Source: Candidatus Komeilibacteria bacterium
GTDB lineage: Bacteria > Patescibacteriota > Patescibacteriia > UBA1558
DNA length: 22,718 bases
NCBI GenBank assembly: GCA_024654345.1
Contig: JANLIN010000088.1
Span: 1 to 22,718, forward strand
Reading direction: 5' to 3'
Numbering within the stretch: position 1 is the stretch's first letter; the number at the start of each line of letters is the position of its first letter. Both the position numbers and the translations under genes were made by a program. This document shows, piece by piece, positions 7,789 through 16,638 of the stretch. The notes beneath the pieces are model-generated. The model ran no database searches. It was not told the origin of the DNA and saw nothing but the letters and a program-made list of their open reading frames with translations.

Positions 7789-10700
7789 ATGTCCACTCCA
7801 TCATCAACAAAAACCAGTTTCTTCAACAGCGAAGAGCACGGCACGCTGGATTTCGACGCTATCCGTCTTAAAGTTGCCAGCCCGGAACAAATCCACAAAT
7901 GGTCACACGGCGAGGTCACAAAACCGGAAACAATCAACTACCGTACCCAAAAGCCTGAAAAAGACGGTCTATTTTGTGAACGTATTTTTGGACCATCTAA
8001 AGATTGGGAATGCTATTGCGGTAAATACAAGCGCATCCGCTACAAGGGGATTATCTGTGATAAATGCGGCGTCGAAGTAACTCGCGCCATAGTGCGTCGT
8101 GAAAGAATGGGCCACATAGATTTGTCATCACCCGTATCACATATCTGGTTCTTGCGCGGAATACCGTCCCGCATCGGCCTGATCTTAGACATGTCCAGTC
8201 AGGATTTGGAAAAAGTAATATACTTCGCTTCTTTTATCGTTACTGAAGTAAATGAAGATTTGCGTGAACAAACTTTGCAACAGATCAAAGGTGAACTAAA
8301 ATCAAAAACGAAGGCCATCAGTAATGAAGCAGAACAAAAGAAGCAACAACTGAGTAAGCAGCTCAGTGAAGCTCTTGCCAAATCAACTAAAGAAAATGAA
8401 AAGGCCAAAGTGACAACTGACTATGAAAAAAAAGTTCAGGCCTTGGAATCATCTCAGAGCGATAAAATGGAACATCTGCAAGAGGCTGCCGAGCGCGCCA
8501 AGAAGGAACTCAAAGAACTGCATGTCCATCAAATTTTATCGGAAGCAAAGTACCAGGACTTATCTTTGAAGTACGGACATGTCTTTGAAGCCAGTATCGG
8601 TGGCGAAGCCGTTCGTCAGCTTTTATCACTGGTTGACTTGGAAAAGTTGGAAAAAGCATTGGAAGATGAAAAGCTTGAAGCCATCCCATCAAAGTTGAAA
8701 AAAATAACGCGCCGCCTCAAATTGGTTAAAAGTTTGATCCAGAATAGCATCCGTCCGGAGTGGATGATAATGACAACCATCCCGGTGATTCCCCCGGATC
8801 TGCGTCCGATGGTAGCTTTGGAGGGCGGCCGCTTTGCCACCTCCGATTTAAACGATCTCTATCGTCGCGTTATTAATAGAAACAATCGTCTCAAGAGACT
8901 CAAAGAACTGAACGCGCCGGAAGTCATTCAGCGTAATGAAAAAAGAATGCTACAAGAAGCGGTTGACGCTTTGATAGATAACAACGCTCGTCGTAGCAAG
9001 ACAGTCACTGCCTCCACCGGACAAAAAAGAACACTGAAAAGTATTGCTGATATGTTAAAGGGTAAACAGGGTCGTTTCCGTCAGAACTTGCTAGGCAAAC
9101 GTATCGACTATTCCGGTCGCAGTGTTATCGTGGCCGGGCCAAAACTCAGTATTGGTGAATGTGGATTGCCAAAAATAATGGCTTTGGAACTCTTCCGTCC
9201 CTTCGTTATCTCGGAGCTGATAAATCGCGAATTGGTTCATAACGTTCGTTCCGCCAATCGTTACATAGAGCAAGATCACGCCGAAGTCTGGGATATTCTG
9301 GAAGAGGTCACCAAGAAGGCGCTAGTGATGCTGAATCGCGCGCCCACATTGCACCGTCTCGGTATCCAGGCTTTCAGCCCCCGATTAATAGAAGGTAAGG
9401 CTATCCAGATCCATCCGATGGTTTGTAAGGCTTTTAACGCCGACTTTGACGGCGACCAAATGGCCGTTCACGTACCACTCACCGAAGAAGCAAAAGAAGA
9501 GGCCAGAGAAAGAATGCATTCGATCAATAACCTGCTTAAGCCGGCTACCGGCGATCCAATTTTATCAGCTGACCAAGATATTGTTTGGGGAGCTTATTAT
9601 CTTACCTATGCTCTCGATGCCGCCGCCGGAAGAATGCGCCACTTCAGTGATGAACACGAGGCACTCTTTGCTTACAGTGTTGATCAGCTCGGCCTACAGG
9701 AATTGATAACGGTCCGTATAAAAGAGCAACGATTGGAGACTACAGTCGGACGAATTATTTTTAATTCCATCTTGCCCGCGGATATAGAATTTCAGAATCG
9801 AAATTTCAAAGGTAACGATGTTAGAAATCTGATTGCCGGCGTTATCGCCGAACAAGGCCCTGCCACAACCGTGGCCTTGCTGGACAACCTCAAAGATTTG
9901 GCCTACAAATATATTACGCAATCGGGATCATCCTGGGGTATCGCCGATATACCAGTCATCAGCGAAAAAGCGGAACATATTCAAGAAGGTGAAAAAAGAG
10001 TGAAAGAGATCCAACAGCAGTATAACCAAGGCCTCCTGACCAATCGTGAGCGTTACGTAAAAGTTATTGAGACCTGGAATGAGGTAAAAAACAATATCAC
10101 TGCCGTCAGTAAGAAGTCTGTCGATACAACTTCCAGTCTTTATTCAATCATTGATTCCGGAGCACGTGGATCCTGGGCACAGTTGATTCAGATCATGGGT
10201 ATGAAAGGGTCAGTGGTTAACCCGGCCGGTGAAATTATTGAGCTGCCGGTCAAGGCCAACTTCCGAGAAGGTTTGGATGTGCTTGAATATTTCATCTCCA
10301 CTCACGGTGCCCGCAAGGGTTTGTCTGACACGGCTTTGCGTACCGCCAGCGCCGGCTATCTTACCCGCCGACTGGTTGATGTCTCCCAGGATTTGGTCAT
10401 CACAGAACCTGATTGCAATGACAAGGATGGCTTCCATCTCACCCTGAAAGATGCTGAGGATATTGGTGAACCACTCCCCAAACTTATTCTTGGCCGCACC
10501 GCTCTCAAAGAGATAAAAAATCCGATCACAAAGAAATCCATTGTTAAAGCAGGTCATATTATTGACCGTGCCGCTATTGAAGAAATAATCAGTAGCAATG
10601 TTGAAGAGGTTACTATCCGTTCCAATATGACCTGTAAAGCCGTCCGCGGGTTGTGCGAGAAATGCTATGGTTGGGACCTGTCATTTAATAAGCCGGTTAA

Positions 10701-11709
10701 AATAGGTGTGGCGGTCGGAGTTATCGCCGCTCAAAGTATCGGCGAACCGGGAACACAGTTAACAATGAGAACTTTTCATACCGGTGGTGTCGCGGCGGCC
10801 GGTGATATCACACAAGGTTTACCGCGCGTGGAAGAACTGTTTGAAGGGCGTCAGCCAAAGAAAAAGGCTATCATCTCTCATGAGGAAGGCGAGGTGATCA
10901 TTGAAAAACCCAACGACATGAGCATTCGTAAGGAACGCACGATCAAATTCAAATACTACGGCCCGACGATCGACTCACAAACACGCCACGAAGATTATGA
11001 AGTGATCGTAAAAGAAGGACAAACCGTAAAAGAAGGAGATGCTATCATGAAGCATCGACAAGGAGATAAAAAGTTGACCACCAAGAGTGCCGGTAAAGTC
11101 CGTCTGACAAAAACTGATGTAGAAATATATGAAGATCGCGAGGATATTAAAGATATCGTCATCCCACCTGGCTATAGTATGTGGGTAAAAAACGGTGACA
11201 AGATAAAGGCTGGCGACGCCATTACCGAGGGCAGTATTGATCTGCATGAACTCTTCCAATACAAAGGGCGTCGTGATACGGAAAAATACATTATTAAGGA
11301 GATCATGTGGATCTATTCATCACAAGGTCAGAAGATTAACATGAAGCATATTGAAGCTATCATCCGACAGATGTTTTCTCGTATTTACATTACCGATGCC
11401 GGCGATACAAATCTATTGCCTGGCGATATAGTCACCACCTCTGAATTTGTGGAAGAAAATACAATCGCCGAAAAGGAAGGGAAAAAAGAGGCTTCCGGCG
11501 AAACTCTGCTACTCGGAATCACCAAAGCGTCTTTGACTACGGACAGCTGGCTATCAGCCGCCTCTTTCCAAGAAACTTCACGCGTCTTGATTGATGCCGC
11601 CATCACGGGTAAGATCGACAAGCTAAAAGGTTTGAAGGAAAACGTCATTATCGGTCGCCTGATACCGGCCGGAACGGGGTTCGAAGGACACGAGAGTCGA
11701 AGAAAGTAG
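7789..11709 (+). CDS. rpoC: DNA-directed RNA polymerase subunit beta'
   Basis: The beta' subunit carries the catalytic magnesium and, with beta, performs RNA synthesis. 1306 residues. The N-terminal zinc site has Cys75, Cys77, Cys90 and Cys93. The Mg-binding NADFDGD motif is at 550-556, the bridge helix at about 824-855 (NFREGLDVLEYFISTHGARK onward), the second zinc site is C876/C949/C956/C959, and the trigger loop is at about 985-1000 (GEPGTQLTMRTFHTGG). Between the N-terminal zinc region and the conserved LSEAKYQDLSLKYG segment there is an extra, highly charged coiled coil of about 90 residues (roughly 155-245), rich in Lys, Glu, Gln and Ala. Most bacterial beta' have only a short linker there. 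The start ATG lacks a Shine-Dalgarno and lies 24 bases after rpoB, so translation probably follows the shared transcript. Confidence 0.99.
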   Translation: MSTPSSTKTSFFNSEEHGTLDFDAIRLKVASPEQIHKWSHGEVTKPETINYRTQKPEKDGLFCERIFGPSKDWECYCGKYKRIRYKGIICDKCGVEVTRAIVRRERMGHIDLSSPVSHIWFLRGIPSRIGLILDMSSQDLEKVIYFASFIVTEVNEDLREQTLQQIKGELKSKTKAISNEAEQKKQQLSKQLSEALAKSTKENEKAKVTTDYEKKVQALESSQSDKMEHLQEAAERAKKELKELHVHQILSEAKYQDLSLKYGHVFEASIGGEAVRQLLSLVDLEKLEKALEDEKLEAIPSKLKKITRRLKLVKSLIQNSIRPEWMIMTTIPVIPPDLRPMVALEGGRFATSDLNDLYRRVINRNNRLKRLKELNAPEVIQRNEKRMLQEAVDALIDNNARRSKTVTASTGQKRTLKSIADMLKGKQGRFRQNLLGKRIDYSGRSVIVAGPKLSIGECGLPKIMALELFRPFVISELINRELVHNVRSANRYIEQDHAEVWDILEEVTKKALVMLNRAPTLHRLGIQAFSPRLIEGKAIQIHPMVCKAFNADFDGDQMAVHVPLTEEAKEEARERMHSINNLLKPATGDPILSADQDIVWGAYYLTYALDAAAGRMRHFSDEHEALFAYSVDQLGLQELITVRIKEQRLETTVGRIIFNSILPADIEFQNRNFKGNDVRNLIAGVIAEQGPATTVALLDNLKDLAYKYITQSGSSWGIADIPVISEKAEHIQEGEKRVKEIQQQYNQGLLTNRERYVKVIETWNEVKNNITAVSKKSVDTTSSLYSIIDSGARGSWAQLIQIMGMKGSVVNPAGEIIELPVKANFREGLDVLEYFISTHGARKGLSDTALRTASAGYLTRRLVDVSQDLVITEPDCNDKDGFHLTLKDAEDIGEPLPKLILGRTALKEIKNPITKKSIVKAGHIIDRAAIEEIISSNVEEVTIRSNMTCKAVRGLCEKCYGWDLSFNKPVKIGVAVGVIAAQSIGEPGTQLTMRTFHTGGVAAAGDITQGLPRVEELFEGRQPKKKAIISHEEGEVIIEKPNDMSIRKERTIKFKYYGPTIDSQTRHEDYEVIVKEGQTVKEGDAIMKHRQGDKKLTTKSAGKVRLTKTDVEIYEDREDIKDIVIPPGYSMWVKNGDKIKAGDAITEGSIDLHELFQYKGRRDTEKYIIKEIMWIYSSQGQKINMKHIEAIIRQMFSRIYITDAGDTNLLPGDIVTTSEFVEENTIAEKEGKKEASGETLLLGITKASLTTDSWLSAASFQETSRVLIDAAITGKIDKLKGLKENVIIGRLIPAGTGFEGHESRRK

Positions 11710-11733
11710 CTCAAACCCAAGACCCTATCCCGT

Positions 11734-11771
11734 GAGAAGCCCGGGCTCCTATATAGGAGCCCGGGCTTCTC
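11734..11771 (+). terminator. 38-bp perfect palindrome after rpoC, probable rpoBC terminator
   Basis: Positions 11734-11771 are fully self-complementary (two 19-base arms, centre at 11752/11753), with CCCGGG in each arm. As RNA it would make a hairpin of about 17 bp with a 4-base loop. It starts 24 bases after the rpoC stop. The tail after it (CGTTTATTA) is only moderately T-rich, so it is either an unusual terminator or an RNA 3'-end stabiliser. Confidence 0.6.
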
Positions 11772-11783
11772 CGTTTATTACCA

Positions 11784-11812
11784 TTGGCGATAACACGAAA
11801 TAATGTTAAAAT
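11784..11812 (+). promoter_or_regulatory. Probable ftsK promoter
   Basis: -35 TTGGCG (11784-11789), 17-base spacer, -10 TAAAAT (11807-11812). The predicted leader is about 54 bases and contains a small hairpin (CCGTC 11847-11851 / GACGG 11858-11862) ending 10 bases before the ATG, where a Shine-Dalgarno would normally be. Confidence 0.5.
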
Positions 11813-11872
11813 ATAGTAGTTAAATAGCGTTAAATCCCATTTTTCCCCGTCTACGAAGACGGCTTTATATTC

Positions 11873-14203
11873 ATGGCCAAAAAGAAAAAAAAGAACCAGC
11901 CCGAACCCCTCGATACCTCGGTATTATCTCCGGAAACCAAAAAAGGTATCAGTATCGTTGTTATATTTTTAGTTGCCTTTCTGGCATTACTATCCCTACT
12001 TGATCTGGCCGGCGATTTTGGAATACAGGCTGACCGGCTACTCGGCATCGCTCTGGGTTGGGGGAAGTGGCTCTTCCCAATTTTACTTTTAGTCTGGGGT
12101 TACATTTTGGTAAACCCTGATAAATACCTCCTTAAGCCCAGTAATTATATCGGATTATTCGTCGCCATCATTAGTGGCGCCGGCTTATTAGAAATTATTT
12201 ACAATTTCAATGCCAGTAATGACTTATTTGTCGCCCATCAAGGTGGCGGTTACATTGGCCACTCTGTCGCCTTCCCCTTGAGTCAGATAGCCAGCCCGTT
12301 GGCGGCTTTGCTCATCCTAGTGGCTTTACTGGTAATCGCCGTATTGATATCTTTTAATATCTCTCTGGATGAACTCGGTAATAAAGTCAATATCTTCCGT
12401 CGCCTGTGGTTAAAACTTTCCGGCAGAAGAATAAATCGCGTCGAATCCTACCAAGATGATTATGATTATACGGATGAAGAGGATGAACCGGAGGAATCCG
12501 TTAAAAAGAGAAAAAAGAAATTAGTGCTGACAGAAGAAGATAACGAAGAAGAATATTCTGCCAGCAATGACGAATCAACCTTTGTCACAAAAAATTCCGA
12601 TCTGCCGGCAACATCAAAACCGCCGAAAAAAAGGATAAAAGTCACCGTGCCACTGGACCTTCTGGAAGGCGGTTCTTCTAAACCACAGGGGGTTGATTTG
12701 GAAATAAACACTGAAAAAATCCGTCGTACTTTTGAAGTATTCGGCATTGAAGTCACCATGGCAGATGTAAATGTCGGACCGACACTAACTCAGTTTACTT
12801 TAAAACCGGCCGAAGGCGTGAAGCTGTCGCAAATCACCAATCTCCACAATGATCTGGCTTTGGCGCTGGCTTCTCATCCCATAAGAATAGAGGCGCCTAT
12901 TCCCGGAAAATCTTTGGTGGGCATAGAAGTGCCAAACAAAAAAATAGCCACCGTTAAACTGCGCGAGGTGCTGGATGCGCCAGAATTTAAAAACAGTGAT
13001 CGGCCGCTCACCATCGCGCTGGGCAAAGATGTTTCCGGCGAGGCTAAGGTGGTGGATATCGGCGCCATGCCTCACTGTCTGATCGCCGGCGCCACCGGTT
13101 CGGGGAAAAGCGTCTGTATCAACGGCTTGCTCATCAGCCTACTTTACCGCAATAGCCCGGACGATCTAAAATTGATACTCGTCGATCCAAAAAGAGTTGA
13201 AATGTCTGTTTACAATGACATCCCGCACCTACTAACGCCCGTTATCACCGAAGTTCCACAGACCATCAACGCCCTGCGTTGGGCCGTGGGCGAGATGGAC
13301 CGTCGCTACAAAGTGATGCAATCCGCCAATAAAAGATCACTTGAAGCGTACAACAACAGTGTACTCGTAAACCGCCTACCATATATTGTGATAGTAATTG
13401 ACGAGCTGGCTGATTTGATGACCGTGGCCGCTAAAGAGGTAGAGGCCGCTATTATTCGCTTGGCGCAGATGGCCAGAGCAGTCGGCATTCATTTGATACT
13501 GGCCACACAACGACCTTCAACTAATGTTATCACTGGCTTGATTAAGGCCAATATCACCACCCGTATCGCTTTCTCCGTCGCGTCACAGATTGATTCTCGG
13601 ACTATTATTGATTCGGCCGGCGCGGAAAAATTACTCGGTCGAGGAGACATGCTTTTCACCAGTGCCGAGTTATCTAAACCACGTCGTTTGCAGGGAGCTT
13701 TTCTAAGCGACAATGAAATAAAACGGGTCACCGATTTCTGGCGTAAACAGGCAGAGCCTGATTTTAATGAAGAAATCACCGATAGGCAGAAGGGTATTAA
13801 TTTGCCGGGCTCAAGCCTCATGGAAGATGATGATGAACTTCTACCGGAGGCGCAAGAAATAATAATCAAAGCCGGCAAAGCCTCCGCCTCCTACTTACAG
13901 CGCCGTCTCAGAATCGGCTATTCCCGCGCCGCCAGATTGCTTGATTTACTGCACGAACGCGGTATAATTGGACCAGCAGAGGGTTCCAAACCGCGTGATG
14001 TCTTAGTCTCTCAGGATGATTTGGAAAACAACCTGGATATGCGTGAATATAATGACGGCTGGGAAGACGCGCCGACCGAGGACAATGATGATAAAGAAGT
14101 CATTAGTGATGAATTAGATTCAGATGACAATAGTGATTCGGTAATAGATGACGAAATCGACGAAGAGAATACTGACGAAGACGATCGTCAATCGCAAAAA
14201 TAA
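11873..14203 (+). CDS. ftsK: FtsK/SpoIIIE-family DNA translocase
   Basis: A septum-located ATPase that pumps chromosomal DNA through the closing division site and helps dimer resolution. 776 residues. Four N-terminal membrane helices lie at about 25-44, 62-80, 92-110 and 139-160, followed by a charged linker (about 185-245) with acidic and poly-lysine stretches. The motor has Walker A GATGSGKS (406-413), Walker B with D510-E511 (VIVIDELADLM) and the LATQRPSTNVITG segment. A winged-helix gamma domain follows at about 655-720 (QEIIIKAGKASASYLQRRLRI...), which in this family reads the polar DNA guide motifs. Beyond it is an extra C-terminal tail of about 50 residues that is mostly Asp and Glu. 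There is no Shine-Dalgarno at the ATG. Confidence 0.97.
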   Translation: MAKKKKKNQPEPLDTSVLSPETKKGISIVVIFLVAFLALLSLLDLAGDFGIQADRLLGIALGWGKWLFPILLLVWGYILVNPDKYLLKPSNYIGLFVAIISGAGLLEIIYNFNASNDLFVAHQGGGYIGHSVAFPLSQIASPLAALLILVALLVIAVLISFNISLDELGNKVNIFRRLWLKLSGRRINRVESYQDDYDYTDEEDEPEESVKKRKKKLVLTEEDNEEEYSASNDESTFVTKNSDLPATSKPPKKRIKVTVPLDLLEGGSSKPQGVDLEINTEKIRRTFEVFGIEVTMADVNVGPTLTQFTLKPAEGVKLSQITNLHNDLALALASHPIRIEAPIPGKSLVGIEVPNKKIATVKLREVLDAPEFKNSDRPLTIALGKDVSGEAKVVDIGAMPHCLIAGATGSGKSVCINGLLISLLYRNSPDDLKLILVDPKRVEMSVYNDIPHLLTPVITEVPQTINALRWAVGEMDRRYKVMQSANKRSLEAYNNSVLVNRLPYIVIVIDELADLMTVAAKEVEAAIIRLAQMARAVGIHLILATQRPSTNVITGLIKANITTRIAFSVASQIDSRTIIDSAGAEKLLGRGDMLFTSAELSKPRRLQGAFLSDNEIKRVTDFWRKQAEPDFNEEITDRQKGINLPGSSLMEDDDELLPEAQEIIIKAGKASASYLQRRLRIGYSRAARLLDLLHERGIIGPAEGSKPRDVLVSQDDLENNLDMREYNDGWEDAPTEDNDDKEVISDELDSDDNSDSVIDDEIDEENTDEDDRQSQK

Positions 14204-14213
14204 AAACAAAAAT

Positions 14214-14244
14214 AAATACTGCTTCCTAGTGGTATTTTAATTTT
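14214..14244 (+). terminator. Weak terminator after ftsK
   Basis: AAATAC (14214-14219) pairs with GTATTT (14232-14237) around a 12-base loop, followed by AATTTTT. The stem is AT-rich, so it may be inefficient. Confidence 0.4.
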
Positions 14245-14264
14245 TACGTAATCCTCATAATAAG

Positions 14265-14294
14265 TTACAGGGAGCACCCGACTCTTCTTATAAA
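14265..14294 (+). promoter_or_regulatory. Promoter of the RodZ-like gene, giving a near-leaderless transcript
   Basis: -35 TTACAG (14265-14270), 18-base spacer, -10 TATAAA (14289-14294). The -10 ends only 10 bases before the ATG at 14305, so the mRNA would have a leader of about 3-5 bases and no room for a Shine-Dalgarno. Confidence 0.5.
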
Positions 14295-14304
14295 ATCTCA
14301 CTCT

Positions 14305-15015
14305 ATGGCTGCCTTTATCTCAAAAAAAATAGTATCTCATCAGACCGTTCCTGAGGCTTTGCGCCAGGCACGGCAAGTTATGAACAAAACTTGCCGAACT
14401 ATAGCACAAGAATTGCAGATCCAGCCACACTATTTGGAAGCTTTGGAAGATGGCGCCTACGAGTCAATACCGGGCGAAGTCTACGCGCGCCAGTGGCTGA
14501 AGAGCTATGGTCAGTATTTGGATCTCGATATTCGTTGGTTGATCAAAGAATATCAGCGCGAACGCGGGTTGCAGATGCAGTTCACGGGCTTTGAAAGGAA
14601 TACTCTTAATTCCTCCCGCTGGTTTAGTTGGCTAACTCCCCGATTTTTCAAAATAAGCGGTATCGCCACGGTCATAATCGGTCTGGCAGTATATCTAGGA
14701 ATGGGCGTCAGCAATATTTTACAACCGCCAACACTGGTAATCTACGAACCAACCAACAATGTTATTACGGAAAATCGGGTGATCCAAATTTCCGGAAAAA
14801 CAGACCCTGAAATTGAGCTAACCATCAATAATGAGCACATCTTGGCCAATCCCGATGGTGAGTTCAGCAAAGAGATCACACTGGCACCGGGTTTAAATCT
14901 CCTCACCGTAGTGGCCACGAAAAAACATGGCAGTCGCAGTGAACAGCTAATCTCCATTTTCCGTCAGATTAATCAGGTCGATAATGATAACCGATCTGTT
15001 TCCTTTAGTAGATAG
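14305..15015 (+). CDS. RodZ-like membrane protein: HTH domain, one membrane helix, C-terminal beta domain
   Basis: 236 residues. Residues about 14-85 are a Cro/HTH_25-type helix-turn-helix as in RodZ (VPEALRQARQVMNKTCRTIA, QPHYLEALEDGAYESIPGEVYARQWLKSYGQYL). A single membrane helix follows at about 115-138, and then a C-terminal domain (141-225) with alternating strands (LVIYEPTNNVITENRVIQIS, ELTINNEHI, GEFSKEITLAPGLNLLTVVATKK), the pattern of a glucodextranase-B/Ig-like fold. RodZ links the MreB cytoskeleton to the cell wall machinery; whether this protein does so here is an inference, since mreB is not in the window. Position between ftsK and recA fits a core gene set. There is no Shine-Dalgarno; the mRNA is probably nearly leaderless. 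Confidence 0.85.
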   Translation: MAAFISKKIVSHQTVPEALRQARQVMNKTCRTIAQELQIQPHYLEALEDGAYESIPGEVYARQWLKSYGQYLDLDIRWLIKEYQRERGLQMQFTGFERNTLNSSRWFSWLTPRFFKISGIATVIIGLAVYLGMGVSNILQPPTLVIYEPTNNVITENRVIQISGKTDPEIELTINNEHILANPDGEFSKEITLAPGLNLLTVVATKKHGSRSEQLISIFRQINQVDNDNRSVSFSR

Positions 15016-15065
15016 ATATCAAGTATAAATAAATCTTTCCTTTAATTTATTTAATTTATAATACT

Positions 15066-15473
15066 ATGACAGAAAGAATGAACTTTAATTCTCAAGAAAT
15101 TAAAAAAAATCTTTTGCAGCATTTTATAACGAAACTGGATGAAGTTAATACCCACTGGGCAAATATAGACAATAGTTCTGGGGTTATCGAAGAAAGTGCA
15201 AGAAGTAACGAAATGAGCGAAGTACAAGTTAGAAGCTTAGAAAATCAAATAGCGGGTGAATTGGCTTCTTTAGATTTTAATCGCGAAGACTTGTCAGAAA
15301 ACGATTTAGCGATTATTAATGAATACCTATCAATAGGAGATATCGGTGATTTACAACAGAGAATTGCGGATAAAGCAGGAATTGAATACAGAGATCCGTT
15401 TGATGAGAGGCCAACGCATAGCTCGGGCGCAGCTAAACAAGTTTTAAAAGAGATAAATAAAGAAAAAAAATAA
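15066..15473 (+). CDS. Small hypothetical protein, 135 aa
   Basis: Unknown family. The gene is visibly more AT-rich than rodZ-like and recA on either side. The protein is soluble and strongly acidic in the middle, with helical stretches (NSQEIKKNLLQHFITKLDEV; EVQVRSLENQIAGELASLDF; ENDLAIINEYLS) and a lysine-rich C-terminus (AKQVLKEINKEKK). Residues around 95-115 (IGDLQQRIADKAGIEYRDPF) are vaguely like a zinc-finger-free DksA/TraR helix pair, but the cysteines of that family are absent, so I do not assign it. The start at 15066 is uncertain: a TATAAT at 15057-15062 is too close for this ATG but would suit the in-frame ATG at 15078. Confidence 0.65.
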   Translation: MTERMNFNSQEIKKNLLQHFITKLDEVNTHWANIDNSSGVIEESARSNEMSEVQVRSLENQIAGELASLDFNREDLSENDLAIINEYLSIGDIGDLQQRIADKAGIEYRDPFDERPTHSSGAAKQVLKEINKEKK

Positions 15474-15493
15474 AATAGATTGTCAGATATTAT

Positions 15494-15516
15494 CCACAAG
15501 GAAAAGTGGCTTTTTA
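15494..15516 (+). terminator. Weak terminator-like hairpin before recA
   Basis: CCAC (15494-15497) and GTGG (15506-15509) with an 8-base loop, followed by CTTTTT. Only 4 bp of stem, so low confidence. Confidence 0.25.
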
Positions 15517-15572
15517 TTACAACGTTTAATCGATAGGTGTCCGCGCATTAAGTATTAATAGAATTTAAGTTT

Positions 15573-16592
15573 ATGTCAAAAAAAGAAACTCCGGTAACAG
15601 ATCGTCAGGGAGCCGCCAAAATGGCGATTGATCAGATAAAAGAAAAATTCGGTGAAGGCGCTATCATGAAATTCGGTGAAGCTCGTGCCGTCGACGTCGC
15701 GGCCATATCGACCGGCTGTCTATCTTTGGACATTGCTTTGGGCGTTGGTGGCGTGCCGCGCGGACGCGTCGTGGAGATATACGGTCCGGAAGCCTCCGGC
15801 AAGACAACCTTGGCCCAACACATCGTGGCTGAAGTACAAAAACTTGGCGGTGTCGCCGCTTTCGTAGACGCTGAGCACGCACTGGATCCCACCTACGCCA
15901 GGAAAATAGGTGTGAATGTCGATGAACTGCTTATTTCTCAGCCGGATACCGGCGAACAGGCCTTGGAAATAGTAGAGACACTGGTTCGCTCCAACGGCAT
16001 CGACGTCATTGTAATAGACTCTGTCGCCGCCCTAACGCCCCGCGCGGAAATCGAAGGCGATATGGGAGATTCGCACATGGGATTGCAAGCCCGACTGATG
16101 AGTCAGGCCTTGAGAAAATTGACTGCTATCGTATCCAAAACAAAGACTGTCATCATTTTCATCAACCAGACTCGAATGAAAATTGGTATTGTTTTCGGCA
16201 ATCCGGAAACCACCACCGGTGGCATGGCCCTGAAATTTTATTCTTCCGTCCGCATTGAAGTCCGCCGCGCCGCTCAGATCAAAAAGGCTGAGAAGTTTAT
16301 CGGTAACCGCGTCCGATGCAAAATTGTAAAAAATAAAGTCGCCCCGCCTTTCCAAAATTGCGAGTTTGATATCATGTACAATGAAGGAATTTCTGTCTCC
16401 GGTGATGCCCTCGACCGCGGTGTGGAATTCGGCGTCATCAGCAAGTCCGGTAACAGCTACGTTTACGGCGAAGAAAAATTGGGTGTCGGCCGCGAAAACG
16501 CCAAAGACTATCTGCGGGAAAACAAGAAACTGTTAGATAAAATAAAGAAAGATATTTGGACAAGAGTTAGAGAGGAAGAAAAAAAGAAATAA
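15573..16592 (+). CDS. recA: Recombinase RecA
   Basis: RecA forms a filament on single-stranded DNA, carries out strand exchange in homologous recombination and stimulates LexA-type self-cleavage where present. 339 residues, a usual length. Walker A is GPEASGKTT (71-79), the AFVDAEHALDP segment follows, Walker B is DVIVIDSVAAL, and loop L2 carries FGNPETTTGG. The C-terminal domain is normal up to a lysine- and glutamate-rich end rather than the acidic tail of E. coli RecA. There is no Shine-Dalgarno at the ATG and I could not find a clear SOS box upstream. A hairpin shared with the convergent 16637 gene ends the transcript. Confidence 0.99.
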   Translation: MSKKETPVTDRQGAAKMAIDQIKEKFGEGAIMKFGEARAVDVAAISTGCLSLDIALGVGGVPRGRVVEIYGPEASGKTTLAQHIVAEVQKLGGVAAFVDAEHALDPTYARKIGVNVDELLISQPDTGEQALEIVETLVRSNGIDVIVIDSVAALTPRAEIEGDMGDSHMGLQARLMSQALRKLTAIVSKTKTVIIFINQTRMKIGIVFGNPETTTGGMALKFYSSVRIEVRRAAQIKKAEKFIGNRVRCKIVKNKVAPPFQNCEFDIMYNEGISVSGDALDRGVEFGVISKSGNSYVYGEEKLGVGRENAKDYLRENKKLLDKIKKDIWTRVREEEKKK

Positions 16593-16604
16593 ACGAGAAA
16601 TATA

Positions 16605-16638
16605 AAAGCGACAGTTGTTCGACTGCCGCTTTAATTTT
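16605..16638. terminator. Shared bidirectional terminator between recA and the 16637 gene
   Basis: AAAGCGACAGT (16605-16615) pairs with ACTGCCGCTTT (16622-16632). The one non-Watson-Crick position is A-C on the + strand transcript but G-U on the - strand transcript, so the hairpin is stronger for the - strand gene. T-rich flanks exist on both sides. Confidence 0.75.

Noticed and set aside
8199..8408. Hydrophobic - strand frame opposite rpoC
   Set aside because: A shadow of the Lys/Glu-rich coiled-coil codons; no start signals.
15160..15470. DksA/TraR family for the 135-aa protein
   Set aside because: Only a vague helical resemblance; the zinc-finger cysteines are missing.
15536..15572. SOS/LexA box before recA
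   Set aside because: No recognisable E. coli- or Bacillus-type site; AT-rich region only.
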